From an uncultured Sphingomonadaceae bacterium (GTDB taxonomy: Bacteria; Pseudomonadota; Alphaproteobacteria; Sphingomonadales; Sphingomonadaceae): a stretch of 64,000 bases of DNA. The position numbers and the translations under genes were made by a program. Location of the stretch: positions 20,852 through 84,851 of the forward strand of contig CALKJZ010000004.1 of the NCBI GenBank assembly GCA_937995515.1. Reading direction: 5' to 3'. Below, one piece after another: positions 9,160 to 18,414 of this stretch. The stretch's first letter is position 1. Every line of letters starts with the position of its first letter. The notes beneath the pieces are model-generated. The model was not told the origin of the DNA. It saw nothing but the letters and a program-made list of their open reading frames with translations, and ran no database searches.

Positions 9160-9936
9160 TCATGTGCCGCGCGCCGTACCGGCCGGCGGGCCGGCCTGCC
9201 AGAGCCCCTCGAGCCGCGCGCGCAGCGGTGCGATGCGGGCCCACGCCGGGCCGAGCTCGCGGGCGAGGAAATGGCCGGTGAGTGCAAGCCCGCGCCCGAG
9301 CGCCTGGGCATCGGCCGGCCCGGCATCGGGGCCGCCGGCCCCGGGGCGACCGGGCAGGAGGAAGGCCGGCAGCGGCAGCAGCCGCCGCTCCCAGGCGCGT
9401 CCGGCCGCCATCTGCCGGCTGACCGCCCGGCCGCTGTGGGGGCTCACATAGGCGAGCGCGTCGGCCGGCCCGCCGAGCGCGCAGCCGGAAAGGGCAAGGC
9501 CCACGCCCAGCTCGTCGAGGAGCGCCGCTTCCAGCCGCACCACGTCCGCCTGCCAGCCCGCCGATTGCGCCATCTGTTCGAGAAGGGCATCGAGCCGCGC
9601 GGCAAGCGCCGGGTGTGGCATGCCCTCGGGCAGTGCGGCTGCAACAAGCGCTGTAACCCAGGCGAGCGCTGCCGCCGTCTCCGGGGCGAAGGAAAGGAGC
9701 GCGCGGCTCCGTTCGACCTCGACCTCTGCCGAGGGCAGCTGGCCGTGGACGCGCGCCGCAAGGCGCAGCGCGACCCGGTTTCCCGGCTGGAGCGCCGCGC
9801 GCCGGGCCCTGCTGCGCGCGCCGGCCACATGGCCGGCCAGCAGGCCCTGGGCGAAGCCGAGGAAGCGGACCACTGCGCCATGCTCGCCATGCGGGCGCAC
9901 GGTGAGCACCAGCGCATCATCCGCGATCCGTTCCAC
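9160..9936 (-). CDS. recO: DNA repair protein RecO
   Basis: Mediator of RecFOR recombination repair that loads RecA onto SSB-coated single-stranded DNA and anneals strands. 258 residues from GTG 9936, which gives the usual N-terminus (M)-E-R-I-A-D-D-A-L-V-L followed by VRPHGEHGAVVRFLG. An ATG at 10005 would add 23 residues without family likeness and overlap era. The OB-fold lies in the first 80 residues and the helical domain after that. The last residues are enriched in A, G and P. It sits downstream of era, a common alphaproteobacterial arrangement. Confidence 0.92.
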   Translation of the reverse strand: MERIADDALVLTVRPHGEHGAVVRFLGFAQGLLAGHVAGARSRARRAALQPGNRVALRLAARVHGQLPSAEVEVERSRALLSFAPETAAALAWVTALVAAALPEGMPHPALAARLDALLEQMAQSAGWQADVVRLEAALLDELGVGLALSGCALGGPADALAYVSPHSGRAVSRQMAAGRAWERRLLPLPAFLLPGRPGAGGPDAGPADAQALGRGLALTGHFLARELGPAWARIAPLRARLEGLWQAGPPAGTARGT

Positions 9937-9967
9937 GTGCCGGCAGCCCGCGTGCGGTGCCTCGGCC

Positions 9968-10897
9968 TCAGTCAACCCAGACCATGCCGAGGTCGCGCCA
10001 CACATGGCGGTCGTCGGCCCAGCCGGGCCTCGCCTTGACGGTGAGGAAGAGGTGCACGCGCGTGGCCATCGCCTGCTCCATCTCGCGCCGGGCAGCAGCG
10101 CCGATGGCCTTCACCCGGCTGCCGCCCCTGCCGACCACGATCGCCTTCTGGCTTTCGCGGTCGACGAGGATCCGCTGGTGCACCTCGAGCGCACCGTCGG
10201 GGCGCTCGGCGATCCGCTCCGGCTCGACGGCTGCTGCATGGGGCAGTTCCTCGCGCAGCTGGAGGTAGAGCTGTTCGCGGGTAAGCTCGGCGAGAAAAAG
10301 GCTGGTGACGGCATCCGAAACCCGGTCTTCCGGGAACAGCCACGGCCCTTCCGGCACGGCCTCGGCAAGCCTTTGCCCAAGGTCGAAAACGCCATCGCCG
10401 GTCGCAGCCGAAACCATCAGCGTCTCGCGAAAGGCAAGCCGGTTGTTGAGGCGGGCCGCAAGTGGCAGCAGCTGCGCCCGCGGGACAAGGTCGATCTTGT
10501 TGAGCACCAGCCAGATCGGCCGGCGGCCGAGGCCGGGCGCGGCCGCAAGCGCGTCCGCGAGCGATTCGACCTCGGGGGCAGGGCCCCGGGCTGCATCCAC
10601 CACCAGCAGCACGAGGTCGGAATCGCCGATTCCCTCCCACGCCTCACCGACCATCGCCCGGTCGAGCCTCCGGCGCGGCGTGAAGATGCCCGGGGTGTCG
10701 ACAAGCAGCAGCTGCGCTGTGCCCACCATGGCGATCCCGGTGAGGCGCCGGCGCGTGGTCTGCGCCCGCGGCGAGACGATTGCGACCTTGGTGCCCACGA
10801 GCGCGTTGACGAGCGTGGACTTGCCCGCATTGGGTGCGCCCGCGAGCGCCACGACCCCGCAGCGGGTGGGGCCCGGGTTCTCGGGGGAGGTCGGCAT
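9968..10897 (-). CDS. era: GTPase Era
   Basis: Essential Ras-like GTPase that binds the 3' end of 16S rRNA and assists 30S ribosome assembly. 309 residues. G1 is GAPNAGKST, G3 DTPG, G4 NKID, and G5 S-A-A-T. The C-terminal KH domain shows IVVGRGGSRVKAIG and ends in W-V-D. Start chosen at ATG 10897, 11 bp after the rnc stop; an ATG at 10918 would overlap rnc. It is cotranscribed with rnc, which supplies the processed rRNA that Era acts on. Confidence 0.96.
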   Translation of the reverse strand: MPTSPENPGPTRCGVVALAGAPNAGKSTLVNALVGTKVAIVSPRAQTTRRRLTGIAMVGTAQLLLVDTPGIFTPRRRLDRAMVGEAWEGIGDSDLVLLVVDAARGPAPEVESLADALAAAPGLGRRPIWLVLNKIDLVPRAQLLPLAARLNNRLAFRETLMVSAATGDGVFDLGQRLAEAVPEGPWLFPEDRVSDAVTSLFLAELTREQLYLQLREELPHAAAVEPERIAERPDGALEVHQRILVDRESQKAIVVGRGGSRVKAIGAAARREMEQAMATRVHLFLTVKARPGWADDRHVWRDLGMVWVD

Positions 10898-10907
10898 GCC
10901 GGCCGTC

Positions 10908-11588
10908 TCAGCTGGCATCGGCAGCGTGCACATGCCCGCGCAGGAACTGGCGCGCGGCCTCGGTCTCCGCCTCCTGCTTCGAGGGGCCCACCGCCTCGAC
11001 GGGCGGAAAATCGCCGACCGAAAGCCGCACGCGGAATCGCGGCTGGTGGTGCGGGCCGGACCGCTTGAGCGTCACATAGGCCGGCTCGGGCAGCATCCGG
11101 GCTGCGGCCCATTCCTGCAGCGCGGACTTGGGATGTTTGCCGGCATGGGCCGAGCTGCAGAACTGCGCCGCCCACATCTGCCGGACCAGCGCCTCGGTTG
11201 CGGCATCGCCGGCTTCGAGCCAGATCGCGCCGATGAGGGCTTCCATGGCATCGCCCAGGATGTTGTCGCTGTCGAACCCGCCGTCGCTGCGCGCCTGCAC
11301 GCCGAGGCGCAGGTGCGCAGGCACCCCGAGGCGGCGCGCCACCGCGGCGCAGGCCTCGCGGCTGACCAGCTTCGACATGCGCTGGTTCAGCTGGCCCTCG
11401 GTGGCCTCGGGCAGCGTCTCGTAAAGCCAGGCGGCCACCACCCGGCCGAGCACCCGGTCGCCCAGGAACTCGAGTCGCTCGTAATTGTCGGCACCAAGGC
11501 TGCGGTGGGTGAGGGCGCGGCGCAGGAGGCGCGGATCGGCAAAGTCGTGGCCAAGCGCTGCGCGCGCCCATTCGTGCGCGGCCTTCAT
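10908..11588 (-). CDS. rnc: Ribonuclease III
   Basis: Double-strand-specific endonuclease that processes rRNA precursors and structured mRNAs. 226 residues from ATG 11588. The catalytic signature NYERLEFLGDRVLG is at about residues 38-51, with the second acidic site near D-A-M-E-A-L-I-G-A. The double-stranded RNA-binding domain occupies the last 70 residues (KSALQEWAAARML and QEAETEAARQFL). First gene of the rnc-era-recO-parC run; the lepB gene that often precedes rnc is not present here. Confidence 0.96.
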   Translation of the reverse strand: MKAAHEWARAALGHDFADPRLLRRALTHRSLGADNYERLEFLGDRVLGRVVAAWLYETLPEATEGQLNQRMSKLVSREACAAVARRLGVPAHLRLGVQARSDGGFDSDNILGDAMEALIGAIWLEAGDAATEALVRQMWAAQFCSSAHAGKHPKSALQEWAAARMLPEPAYVTLKRSGPHHQPRFRVRLSVGDFPPVEAVGPSKQEAETEAARQFLRGHVHAADAS

Positions 11589-11716
11589 GCCCTGCTCCCG
11601 GCACAAACCCGGACCATCATGCCGCGCGGTGCGCCGTTGCATGGCCCATGTCAAGGACCGGTCCCGTGCCACGTGCCGTGGTGACAGCGCCCCCCCGGCG
11701 CGGCTAGGCAGGCGCG

Positions 11717-13210
11717 ATGATCCTGCCGCACGAGACCGAAGCCTGGGCACGGCTTGCCCGCCGCGTGCCGGATGCTCCTGCCGAGCGCGGACCGCTGGTG
11801 GAGGCCGCAGGGCTTCTCTTCGATGCGCGCCGCACGCGCCTGCCCGAGGGCCTCGTCGCCGATCTGGCAGCGCTCGCCGAGGCGGCAGGCCTTGCCGGCC
11901 AGCTTGCCGCCATGGTCTCCGGCGAGCGGGTGAATCTGTCGGAAAACCGCGCCGCCACCCACATGGCGCTGCGCGACCCGGAGCGCCGTACCGACCATGC
12001 GCCCGCAAGGGCCGCGGCAGAAGCCCTGCGTGCGCGCGGCCTGGCCGATGTGATCCTGATCGGGATCGGCGGCTCGGCGCTCGGCCCGGCGCTGCTTGTC
12101 GATGCGCTGGGTGCGGCCGGCGATGGCCCGCGTGTCCATGTCGTCTCCAACATCGACGGGGTTGCGCTGTCGCGCGCGCTCGCCGGCGCTACGCCGGCCC
12201 GCACCGCGGTCATCGCGGTCTCCAAGACCTTCACCACGCTTGAGACCATGACCAACCTCGAGAGCGCGCTGGCGTGGATGCGCGCAGGCGGCGTGGCCGA
12301 GCCCGAGCGGCAGCTGTGGGCGGTGACGGCTGCGCCCGCGCGCGCGGCAGCGCTTGGGCTTCCGCCACACCACATCCTCGGCTTTGCCGAATCCGTGGGC
12401 GGGCGCTACTCGCTGTGGTCGGCGGTGGGGATCGCGCTTGCGGTGCGCTGCGGCTGGGCGGCGTTCGAGGCGCTGCTCGATGGCGCCCATGCGATGGACC
12501 GGCACCTGCTCTCCCAGCCCTTTGCCGCCAACGCGCCGCAGCTTGCCGGCGCAATCGGCGTTTGGCAGGCCTGCCACCTTCGCCGGCCCACGCGCGCGAT
12601 CTTCGCCTATGACGAGCGGCTGCGCCTGCTGCCCGCCTATCTCCAGCAGCTCGAGATGGAATCGAACGGCAAGTCGGTCGCGCGCGACGGGCGCCCGCTG
12701 CCCCACCCGACCGCGCCCATCACCTGGGGCGGCACCGGGACCGACGCCCAGCACGCCGTCTTCCAGCTGCTGCACCAGGGCAGCCATCTCGACCCGGTGG
12801 AGTTCGTCGCGGTCGCGCAGCCCGGCCACACCCTCGATGTCACCCACCACCGCCAGCTGCTGGCGAACTGCTTTGCGCAGGGCCAGGCGCTGGAGCACGG
12901 CCGCCCGTTCGAGGTTGCGCTCGCCCGGTCGGGCGGCGATGCCGCGCTCGCGGCCCAGCGGAGCTTTGCCGGCGGCAGGCCCTCGACCACCATCCTGCTT
13001 GATGCCCTGACGCCGGAGCGCCTCGGAGCGCTGATTGCGTTCCACGAGGCCCGCACCTTCACCTTCGCAGCGCTGACCGGGCTCAACCCCTTCGACCAGT
13101 GGGGCGTCGAACTGGGCAAGGAAGTGGCCAATGCGCTGGCCGCGGGCAGGGGCGAGATCGACGATGTCTCGCGCGACCTGATGGCACGGGTTCAGTCGAG
13201 CGCGGCGTAG
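11717..13210 (+). CDS. pgi: Glucose-6-phosphate isomerase
   Basis: Interconverts glucose 6-phosphate and fructose 6-phosphate in the cytoplasm. 497 residues, a little short of the classical 550 but normal for the alphaproteobacterial form. Sugar-phosphate-binding glycine segment IGIGGSALGP, the SKTFTT loop (about residues 175-180), LQQLEMESNGKS with the catalytic glutamate, and LLHQGSHLDPVEF with the late histidine are visible; the end has FDQWGVELGK. It is divergent from rnc and its 3' end overlaps the next convergent gene by 19 bp. Confidence 0.96.
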   Translation: MILPHETEAWARLARRVPDAPAERGPLVEAAGLLFDARRTRLPEGLVADLAALAEAAGLAGQLAAMVSGERVNLSENRAATHMALRDPERRTDHAPARAAAEALRARGLADVILIGIGGSALGPALLVDALGAAGDGPRVHVVSNIDGVALSRALAGATPARTAVIAVSKTFTTLETMTNLESALAWMRAGGVAEPERQLWAVTAAPARAAALGLPPHHILGFAESVGGRYSLWSAVGIALAVRCGWAAFEALLDGAHAMDRHLLSQPFAANAPQLAGAIGVWQACHLRRPTRAIFAYDERLRLLPAYLQQLEMESNGKSVARDGRPLPHPTAPITWGGTGTDAQHAVFQLLHQGSHLDPVEFVAVAQPGHTLDVTHHRQLLANCFAQGQALEHGRPFEVALARSGGDAALAAQRSFAGGRPSTTILLDALTPERLGALIAFHEARTFTFAALTGLNPFDQWGVELGKEVANALAAGRGEIDDVSRDLMARVQSSAA

Positions 13211-14388
13211 ATCATGCTGCGCAGCTGGCGCCGCACGGGCCAGAGGGAGGAGGGGATGAGCTGGGTGAGGAAGATCACGACCAGCTCTTCGGCCGGGTCG
13301 CACCAGAAGGCGGTCGACGCCGCGCCGCCCCAGAACCAGTCGCCGTTGGAGCCGGCCACCATCGTCTTCTCGATGGCAACCGTCGTGGCAAGGCCAAGGC
13401 CGAAGCCGACCCCATCATAGGCGGCCTCGGAGAACATCGCCCGGCTGGCACGGCTGAGCCACGCGCCCCCGGGCAGGTGGTTCGCCGTCATCAGCGCGAG
13501 CGTCTTGCGGCCGATGAGCCGAGGTCTGCCGGTACGCAGCGCCTCGACAAAGCGCAGATAATCGTGCGCGGTGGACACCAGCCCGCCGCCGCCGGAGATG
13601 AAGCTCGGCCGGGCGAGGAACGAGGAGGTCTCGGCCTGGTCCTGCACCCGCATGCCGCCCCTGCCGTCATGCTCGTAGCAGGTGGCGAGCCGGTGGCCCT
13701 CGCCGGCGCGCACCCAGAAGCCGGTGTCGGCCATGCCGCAGGGCGTGAAGATCCGCTCGGCAAGGAAGGCCTCGAACGGCTGGCCGGAGACCAGCTCGAC
13801 GAGATAGCCGACGACGTCGGTTGCAACCGAATAGAGCCAGGCCTCGCCCGGCGTGAACTCGAGTGGCAGGCGCGAAAGCTCGTCCACCATGCGCGGAAGC
13901 GTCATGTCGCCCTTTTCCACCTCGCCGATTCCGAGGCGGCGATAGGCGGCATCCACATTGGTGCTCAGCTGGAAGCCATAGGTGAGGCCCGCGGTATGGC
14001 GCAGGAGGTCGATCACTAGCATCGGCCGCTTCGGCGGCTCGGTGACCCAGCCGGTCTTGAGCGTGCCGGCCCGAAAGACGCCGAGATCCCGCCACGCCGG
14101 GATCCATTTCGCCACCGGGTCGTCGAGCTGCAGCCGGCCCTCCTCGATCAGCATCATCAGCGCAACCGATGCGATCGGCTTGGTCATCGAATAGATGCGG
14201 AAGATCGTGTCTTCGGCCAGCGGCCGGCCCTGGGCCACGTCGGCATGGCCCTGCACGCTCAGGTGGCAGACCTCGCCCCCGCGCGCCACCAGCAGCAGCG
14301 CACCCGGCAACCGGCCGGGATCGAGATAGGTGTCCTTCAGGAAGCGGTCCACCGCGGCCATCCGTGTCTGATCGAGGCCCGGTCCCAT
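13192..14388 (-). CDS. Serine hydrolase of the beta-lactamase / penicillin-binding fold (class C-like esterase family)
   Basis: 398 residues from ATG 14388, preceded by a GGAGG Shine-Dalgarno at the right distance. The active-site motif S-M-T-K (S67, K70) and the Y-S-V motif (Y186) in place of the Y-x-N of class C beta-lactamases are visible. HTAGLTYGF follows the family HTSGL pattern. No signal peptide is seen, so it is probably cytoplasmic. Members of this family (COG1680) are mostly esterases or peptidases rather than antibiotic-resistance enzymes, and I would not call resistance from this sequence. Confidence 0.9.
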   Translation of the reverse strand: MGPGLDQTRMAAVDRFLKDTYLDPGRLPGALLLVARGGEVCHLSVQGHADVAQGRPLAEDTIFRIYSMTKPIASVALMMLIEEGRLQLDDPVAKWIPAWRDLGVFRAGTLKTGWVTEPPKRPMLVIDLLRHTAGLTYGFQLSTNVDAAYRRLGIGEVEKGDMTLPRMVDELSRLPLEFTPGEAWLYSVATDVVGYLVELVSGQPFEAFLAERIFTPCGMADTGFWVRAGEGHRLATCYEHDGRGGMRVQDQAETSSFLARPSFISGGGGLVSTAHDYLRFVEALRTGRPRLIGRKTLALMTANHLPGGAWLSRASRAMFSEAAYDGVGFGLGLATTVAIEKTMVAGSNGDWFWGGAASTAFWCDPAEELVVIFLTQLIPSSLWPVRRQLRSMIYAALD

Positions 14389-14459
14389 GGCTGTCCCTCC
14401 TTGTTGCGCGCGGCCCTTGTCGCACGCGGCCCATGCCCTATGAGGGTGCCGAGGCCAAG

Positions 14460-14535
14460 GGGCGGTTAGCTCAGCTGGCAGAGCATCTCGCTTACACCGA
14501 GAGGGTCGGCGGTTCGAACCCGTCACCGCCCACCA
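14460..14535 (+). tRNA. tRNA-Val (anticodon UAC)
   Basis: 76 nt. The acceptor stem GGGCGGT pairs with ACCGCCC, the D-arm is TAGCTCAGCTGGCAGAGCA, the anticodon stem TCTCG/CGAGA encloses loop CTTACAC (anticodon TAC), the T-arm is present with GTTCGAAC, and CCA is encoded. It decodes GUA and related valine codons. It stands alone, between the hydrolase and the Oar-like receptor. Confidence 0.97.
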
Positions 14536-14769
14536 GCCCGGGGAGGGATGGGGGCTCGCCGGCCCGGCAGCAGCCGGAGCCGGACGCCGGGCCCATGTTG
14601 CATCGCGGCAACAGCCCGCCCCCGGGAGCCTTCATCCCGCCGTGCGAACGGCCCGGGTAACCAAATTGTCATTCATGGTGGGCAAGAGCGGCACATGGGC
14701 GGCGCCCCGGCGATCGGGCCGATTCGGGCAGCGCATCATCTGGCGGCAACAGCTTCAGGGGTCTTCCAC

Positions 14770-17700
14770 ATGGCAACCAGGCTTTCCCCCACGCTCTTCC
14801 GGGCGCTTTGCGCAACCACGGCGATGTCGGTTCTGGCGCTGGCGGCTCCGGCCGTGATGGCCCAGGAAGTCACCGGTACCATCCGCGGCGAGGTGACCGA
14901 CGACGACGGGAACCCGATTCCCGGCGCGGTTGTCACCATCGTCCACACGCCGTCGGGCACCCGCTCGGTCGTCCGCACCGATGCGAGCGGTGGCTTCAGC
15001 GTGGCCAACCTGCGGATCGGCGGCCCGTTCGACGTGTCGGTCGAAGCGCCCGGGTTTGAAGGCGCCACTGCCACCATCACCAACATCTCGGCTGGCGAAC
15101 CGCAGCGCATCTCGGTGTTCCTCGTGCCCGAGGGGCAGGTGATCGAGGTGGTTGCCGCGCGCACCGCGCGCTCCTCGATCGCGCTTGCCTCGGGCCCGGC
15201 CACGATCCTGACCGCGCGCGAGATCGAGGGCGTGGCCAGCATCAACCGCGACATCCGCTCGCTCGTCGCGCGTGACCCGTTCTCGTTCGTCGACCCGACC
15301 AACGGGACCGGGGCGATCCAGATCGCCGGGCAGAACAACCGCTTCAACCGCATCACCGTCGATGGCATCGGCTTCGGCGACCCGTTCGGCCTCGAAGCCG
15401 GCGGCCTTGCCTCCTCGCGCGGGCCCATCCCGCTCGACGCCATCGGCGAGTTCACGGTCGAGGTGGCGCCGGTCGACATCCAGCAGGGCCAGTTCCAGGG
15501 CGGCGCGGTCAACACCGTGCTGAAGTCCGGCTCCAACAACTGGGGTTTCACCGGGTTCTACAGCTACTCCTCCGACGATCTTTCGGGCAACCGCGTGCGC
15601 GACCGGCGCGTCGAGCAGGATTTCCAGTCGAAGATCTTCGGCGCCCAGGCGGGCGGCCCCATCATCAAGGACCGGCTGTTCTTCATCGTCACCTACGAGC
15701 AGACCGACAACTCCACCCCGGCGCTCGTCGGCGTGCCCGGCGAAGGCTTTGCCAACGAAATCCCGATCATCAGCCGGCAGCAGGTGGACCGGATCCGGAA
15801 CATTTCCAACCAGGTCTACAACTATGATCCACTCGATCTTGCGCGCGACGTGCCCGAGAAGGACAAGAAGATCGCGGTGAAGGTCGACTGGAACATTGCT
15901 GAAGACCACCGCGCGGCCTTCACCTTTGTCTGGTCGGACAACAGCATCCTCGCTGGACAGACAGGACTTGCACAGGTCACAGCGAACAGCCCGATCCTTT
16001 CGCTTCAGTCCAACAACTATCTGCAGGGCTCTATAAATTATTATGGTGTGTTCCAGCTGAACTCCGACTGGACAAACAGCTTCTCCACCCAGCTGCGCGT
16101 CACCTACAATGACTACGAGCGGCTGCAGGTGCCTTATGCCGGCCGGGAGTTCGGGCAGTTCGTCGTCTGCCTGCGCGAGACGGCGACAACAGGCTCTGCC
16201 CCCTGCCCCAATGGCACCGGCCGGGTGGCGCTGGGGCCCGACATCTCGCGCCAGGCCAATGAGCTGTTTTCTGAGACCCTCGGGATCGAGGCCCAGGCCC
16301 GGCTGCGCCAGAACAACCACGATGTGAAGCTGATCATGGAGCGGCGGCAGGCCGACTTCAACAACCTCTTCGCACAGCGGGTCTCGGGTGACTGGCGGTT
16401 CGACTCGATCGCGGATTTCGAGGCCGGGCGCGCCAATGTGCTCGACCTCAACGTGCCCATCGATCCCTCGGGTATCGACTCGGTGCGCGCCATTTTCTCC
16501 AACACCACCTGGACCCTCGGCGTCCAGGACACGTGGGACGTGCTGCCGAGCCTCACCGTCACCTACGGCGTGCGCTACGACCTGTTCGAGTCCGCCGACC
16601 GGCCGCTGTTCAACCAGACATTCCTCAACCGCTATGGCTTCCCCAACACGGCCAACCTCAACGGGCGCGACCTGCTCCAGCCGCGCGTGGCGCTCAACTG
16701 GCGGCCGACCCCCCGGCTCAACGCCCGGCTGACGGCAGGGCTGTTCGGCGGCGGGGGCCCGAATGTGTGGATCTCGAACAATTATTCGAACCCGGGGCCG
16801 ACGCAGAGCCGCGCCGCGATCACCCGCACGGGGCCCGACACCTTCAGCCTTCCCGCGCCCGTGGTGGCAGCCGCCGGGCTCACCCCGGCGCAGGTGAATG
16901 CGCTGGGTGCAGCCGTGCTCAACAATGTGCGCGGCGGCGCATTCATTCCCCAGGAGTTCGTGACCGTGCTGCGGCTTGCCGGCCCGGCGCTTGCCACCAC
17001 CAACAGCCTCGATCCCGACTTCCGCATCTCCTCGCAATGGCGGGTGGCCGGCGTGCTGGAGTGGACGGCGGACCTCGGGCCCCTTGGCGACGACTGGCGG
17101 TTCCGCGGCTCGGCCATCTGGTCGCGGGTGCGCGACAACCTCATCTGGACAGACCTGCGCGTTGCGCCCAACGCCGTGCAGGGCACCCTGCCGGACGGGC
17201 GCCCGCGCTACCAGCCGCTGGTTTCGGCCACCGACACCAACACCGACATTTTCCTGACGAATGGCGACAGGGGCTATTCGTGGAACCTTGCCGCCAGCGT
17301 GCGCAAGCGGTGGGACAACGGGCTGGACTTCGGCATGGCCTACACGTGGCAGCGCGCGAAGGACGAAAATCCGGGCACCTCGTCGGTGGCCTTTTCCAAC
17401 TATGTGAACACGGCCGTGCTCGATCCGAACCGGGCCGCCTATGGCACATCCATCTATCAGCGGGACAATGCCTTCCGGCTGAACCTTGGATATGAGCGGG
17501 CCTTCTTTGGCGACAATCTCACCCGGCTCGACCTGTTCTTCAACTCGACTGCTGGCCAGCGGTTCAGCTATACGATGGTGGACTCGGTTGCGACCGTGAA
17601 CCAGGGGGTGTTCAGTGTCGCTGGCCGGCCCGGGAACATCCGGTCGATCACCTTCGGGACGACGATGACCAACGACCGGCACCTTCTCTACGTGCCCAAC

Positions 17701-18165
17701 GTGGCCTCGATCGCAGCAGACCCGATCGTGACATGGCGCAGCGAGGCGGATTTCAACGCCTTCCGGGATTTCGTTCTCAACAGCCCGCTGGCCAAGTATC
17801 AGGGCCAGATCGCGCCCAAGAACATCGGCCGCTCGCCGCGGTTCGAGAAGATGGATCTCCGCCTCAGCCAGGAGATCCCGTTCGTGCTCGGCGGCAAGAT
17901 CCAGTTCTTTGCCGATTTCGAGAACTTCCTGAACCTCCTCAACAAGGACTGGAACGCGCTGCGGCAGGTGCCGTTCCCCTATGTTGCCGGGGTGGTGAGC
18001 GTGTTCTGCCCGCAGGATGCAGCCAACCCCAACTCGCCCTCGATCACCAGCGCAAACCAGGTGTGCCGTCAGTATCGCTACACCAACGTGCGCACGCCGT
18101 CGGAGACGCTGTTTACGAACCTGTCGCTCTGGCAGGTACGGCTGGGCGCGCGCCTCTCGTTCTGA
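14770..18165 (+). CDS. TonB-dependent receptor with N-terminal carboxypeptidase-regulatory-like domain (Oar-like)
   Basis: Large outer-membrane receptor, 1131 residues. Start ATG 14770 opens a signal peptide cut after A-V-M-A. Residues about 33-115 form a beta-sandwich of the CarboxypepD_reg type (GTIRGEVTDDDGNPIPGAVV and FDVSVEAPGF). A plug-like domain follows (GQNNRFNRITVDGIGF, and FQGGAVNTVLKSGSN), then a barrel ending in an aromatic tail (V-R-L-G-A-R-L-S-F). This architecture is that of Oar/OmpA-related TonB receptors implicated in protein or peptide uptake in other bacteria; substrate here unknown. A strong intrinsic terminator follows. Confidence 0.92.
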   Translation: MATRLSPTLFRALCATTAMSVLALAAPAVMAQEVTGTIRGEVTDDDGNPIPGAVVTIVHTPSGTRSVVRTDASGGFSVANLRIGGPFDVSVEAPGFEGATATITNISAGEPQRISVFLVPEGQVIEVVAARTARSSIALASGPATILTAREIEGVASINRDIRSLVARDPFSFVDPTNGTGAIQIAGQNNRFNRITVDGIGFGDPFGLEAGGLASSRGPIPLDAIGEFTVEVAPVDIQQGQFQGGAVNTVLKSGSNNWGFTGFYSYSSDDLSGNRVRDRRVEQDFQSKIFGAQAGGPIIKDRLFFIVTYEQTDNSTPALVGVPGEGFANEIPIISRQQVDRIRNISNQVYNYDPLDLARDVPEKDKKIAVKVDWNIAEDHRAAFTFVWSDNSILAGQTGLAQVTANSPILSLQSNNYLQGSINYYGVFQLNSDWTNSFSTQLRVTYNDYERLQVPYAGREFGQFVVCLRETATTGSAPCPNGTGRVALGPDISRQANELFSETLGIEAQARLRQNNHDVKLIMERRQADFNNLFAQRVSGDWRFDSIADFEAGRANVLDLNVPIDPSGIDSVRAIFSNTTWTLGVQDTWDVLPSLTVTYGVRYDLFESADRPLFNQTFLNRYGFPNTANLNGRDLLQPRVALNWRPTPRLNARLTAGLFGGGGPNVWISNNYSNPGPTQSRAAITRTGPDTFSLPAPVVAAAGLTPAQVNALGAAVLNNVRGGAFIPQEFVTVLRLAGPALATTNSLDPDFRISSQWRVAGVLEWTADLGPLGDDWRFRGSAIWSRVRDNLIWTDLRVAPNAVQGTLPDGRPRYQPLVSATDTNTDIFLTNGDRGYSWNLAASVRKRWDNGLDFGMAYTWQRAKDENPGTSSVAFSNYVNTAVLDPNRAAYGTSIYQRDNAFRLNLGYERAFFGDNLTRLDLFFNSTAGQRFSYTMVDSVATVNQGVFSVAGRPGNIRSITFGTTMTNDRHLLYVPNVASIAADPIVTWRSEADFNAFRDFVLNSPLAKYQGQIAPKNIGRSPRFEKMDLRLSQEIPFVLGGKIQFFADFENFLNLLNKDWNALRQVPFPYVAGVVSVFCPQDAANPNSPSITSANQVCRQYRYTNVRTPSETLFTNLSLWQVRLGARLSF

Positions 18166-18182
18166 CCGGCCCTTTCCGCTGC

Positions 18183-18212
18183 GGCCCGGGCGCGTGTGCG
18201 CTCGGGCCTTTT
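18183..18212 (+). terminator. Intrinsic terminator of the Oar-like receptor gene
   Basis: GGCCCGGGCG (18183-18192), a six-base loop, then CGCTCGGGCC (18199-18208) form a 10-bp stem with one G-U pair, followed directly by TTTT. It lies 18 bp after the receptor stop and before tRNA-Leu. Confidence 0.85.
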
Positions 18213-18246
18213 CATGAGGCCCAAGGCGGGCTAGCCGGGCGCGCGG

Positions 18247-18331
18247 GCCCCCGTGGCGGAATTGGTAGACGCACCCGACTCAAAATCGGGAGCCCCAGGG
18301 CGTGCCGGTTCGAGTCCGGCCGGGGGTACCA
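18247..18331 (+). tRNA. tRNA-Leu (anticodon CAA)
   Basis: 85 nt with the long variable arm of leucine tRNAs. The acceptor stem GCCCCCG pairs with CGGGGGT (the first pair is G-U), the anticodon stem CCCGA/TCGGG encloses CTCAAAA (anticodon CAA), the T-arm has GGTTCGAGTCC, and CCA is encoded. It reads UUG, a rare codon in such GC-rich DNA. Confidence 0.96.
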
Positions 18332-18414
18332 TCGGAGGCGGCCGCGCGGCTTCATGACGGCGGAGGGCAGCCGGCCCCCTGTCGGCATGCAGGGCCATCT
18401 GCTAGGATCGGCCC

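Noticed and set aside
14755..17682. Open frame of 975 codons opposite the Oar-like receptor
   Set aside because: Antisense artefact; the plus strand has the signal peptide, plug and barrel end of a receptor.
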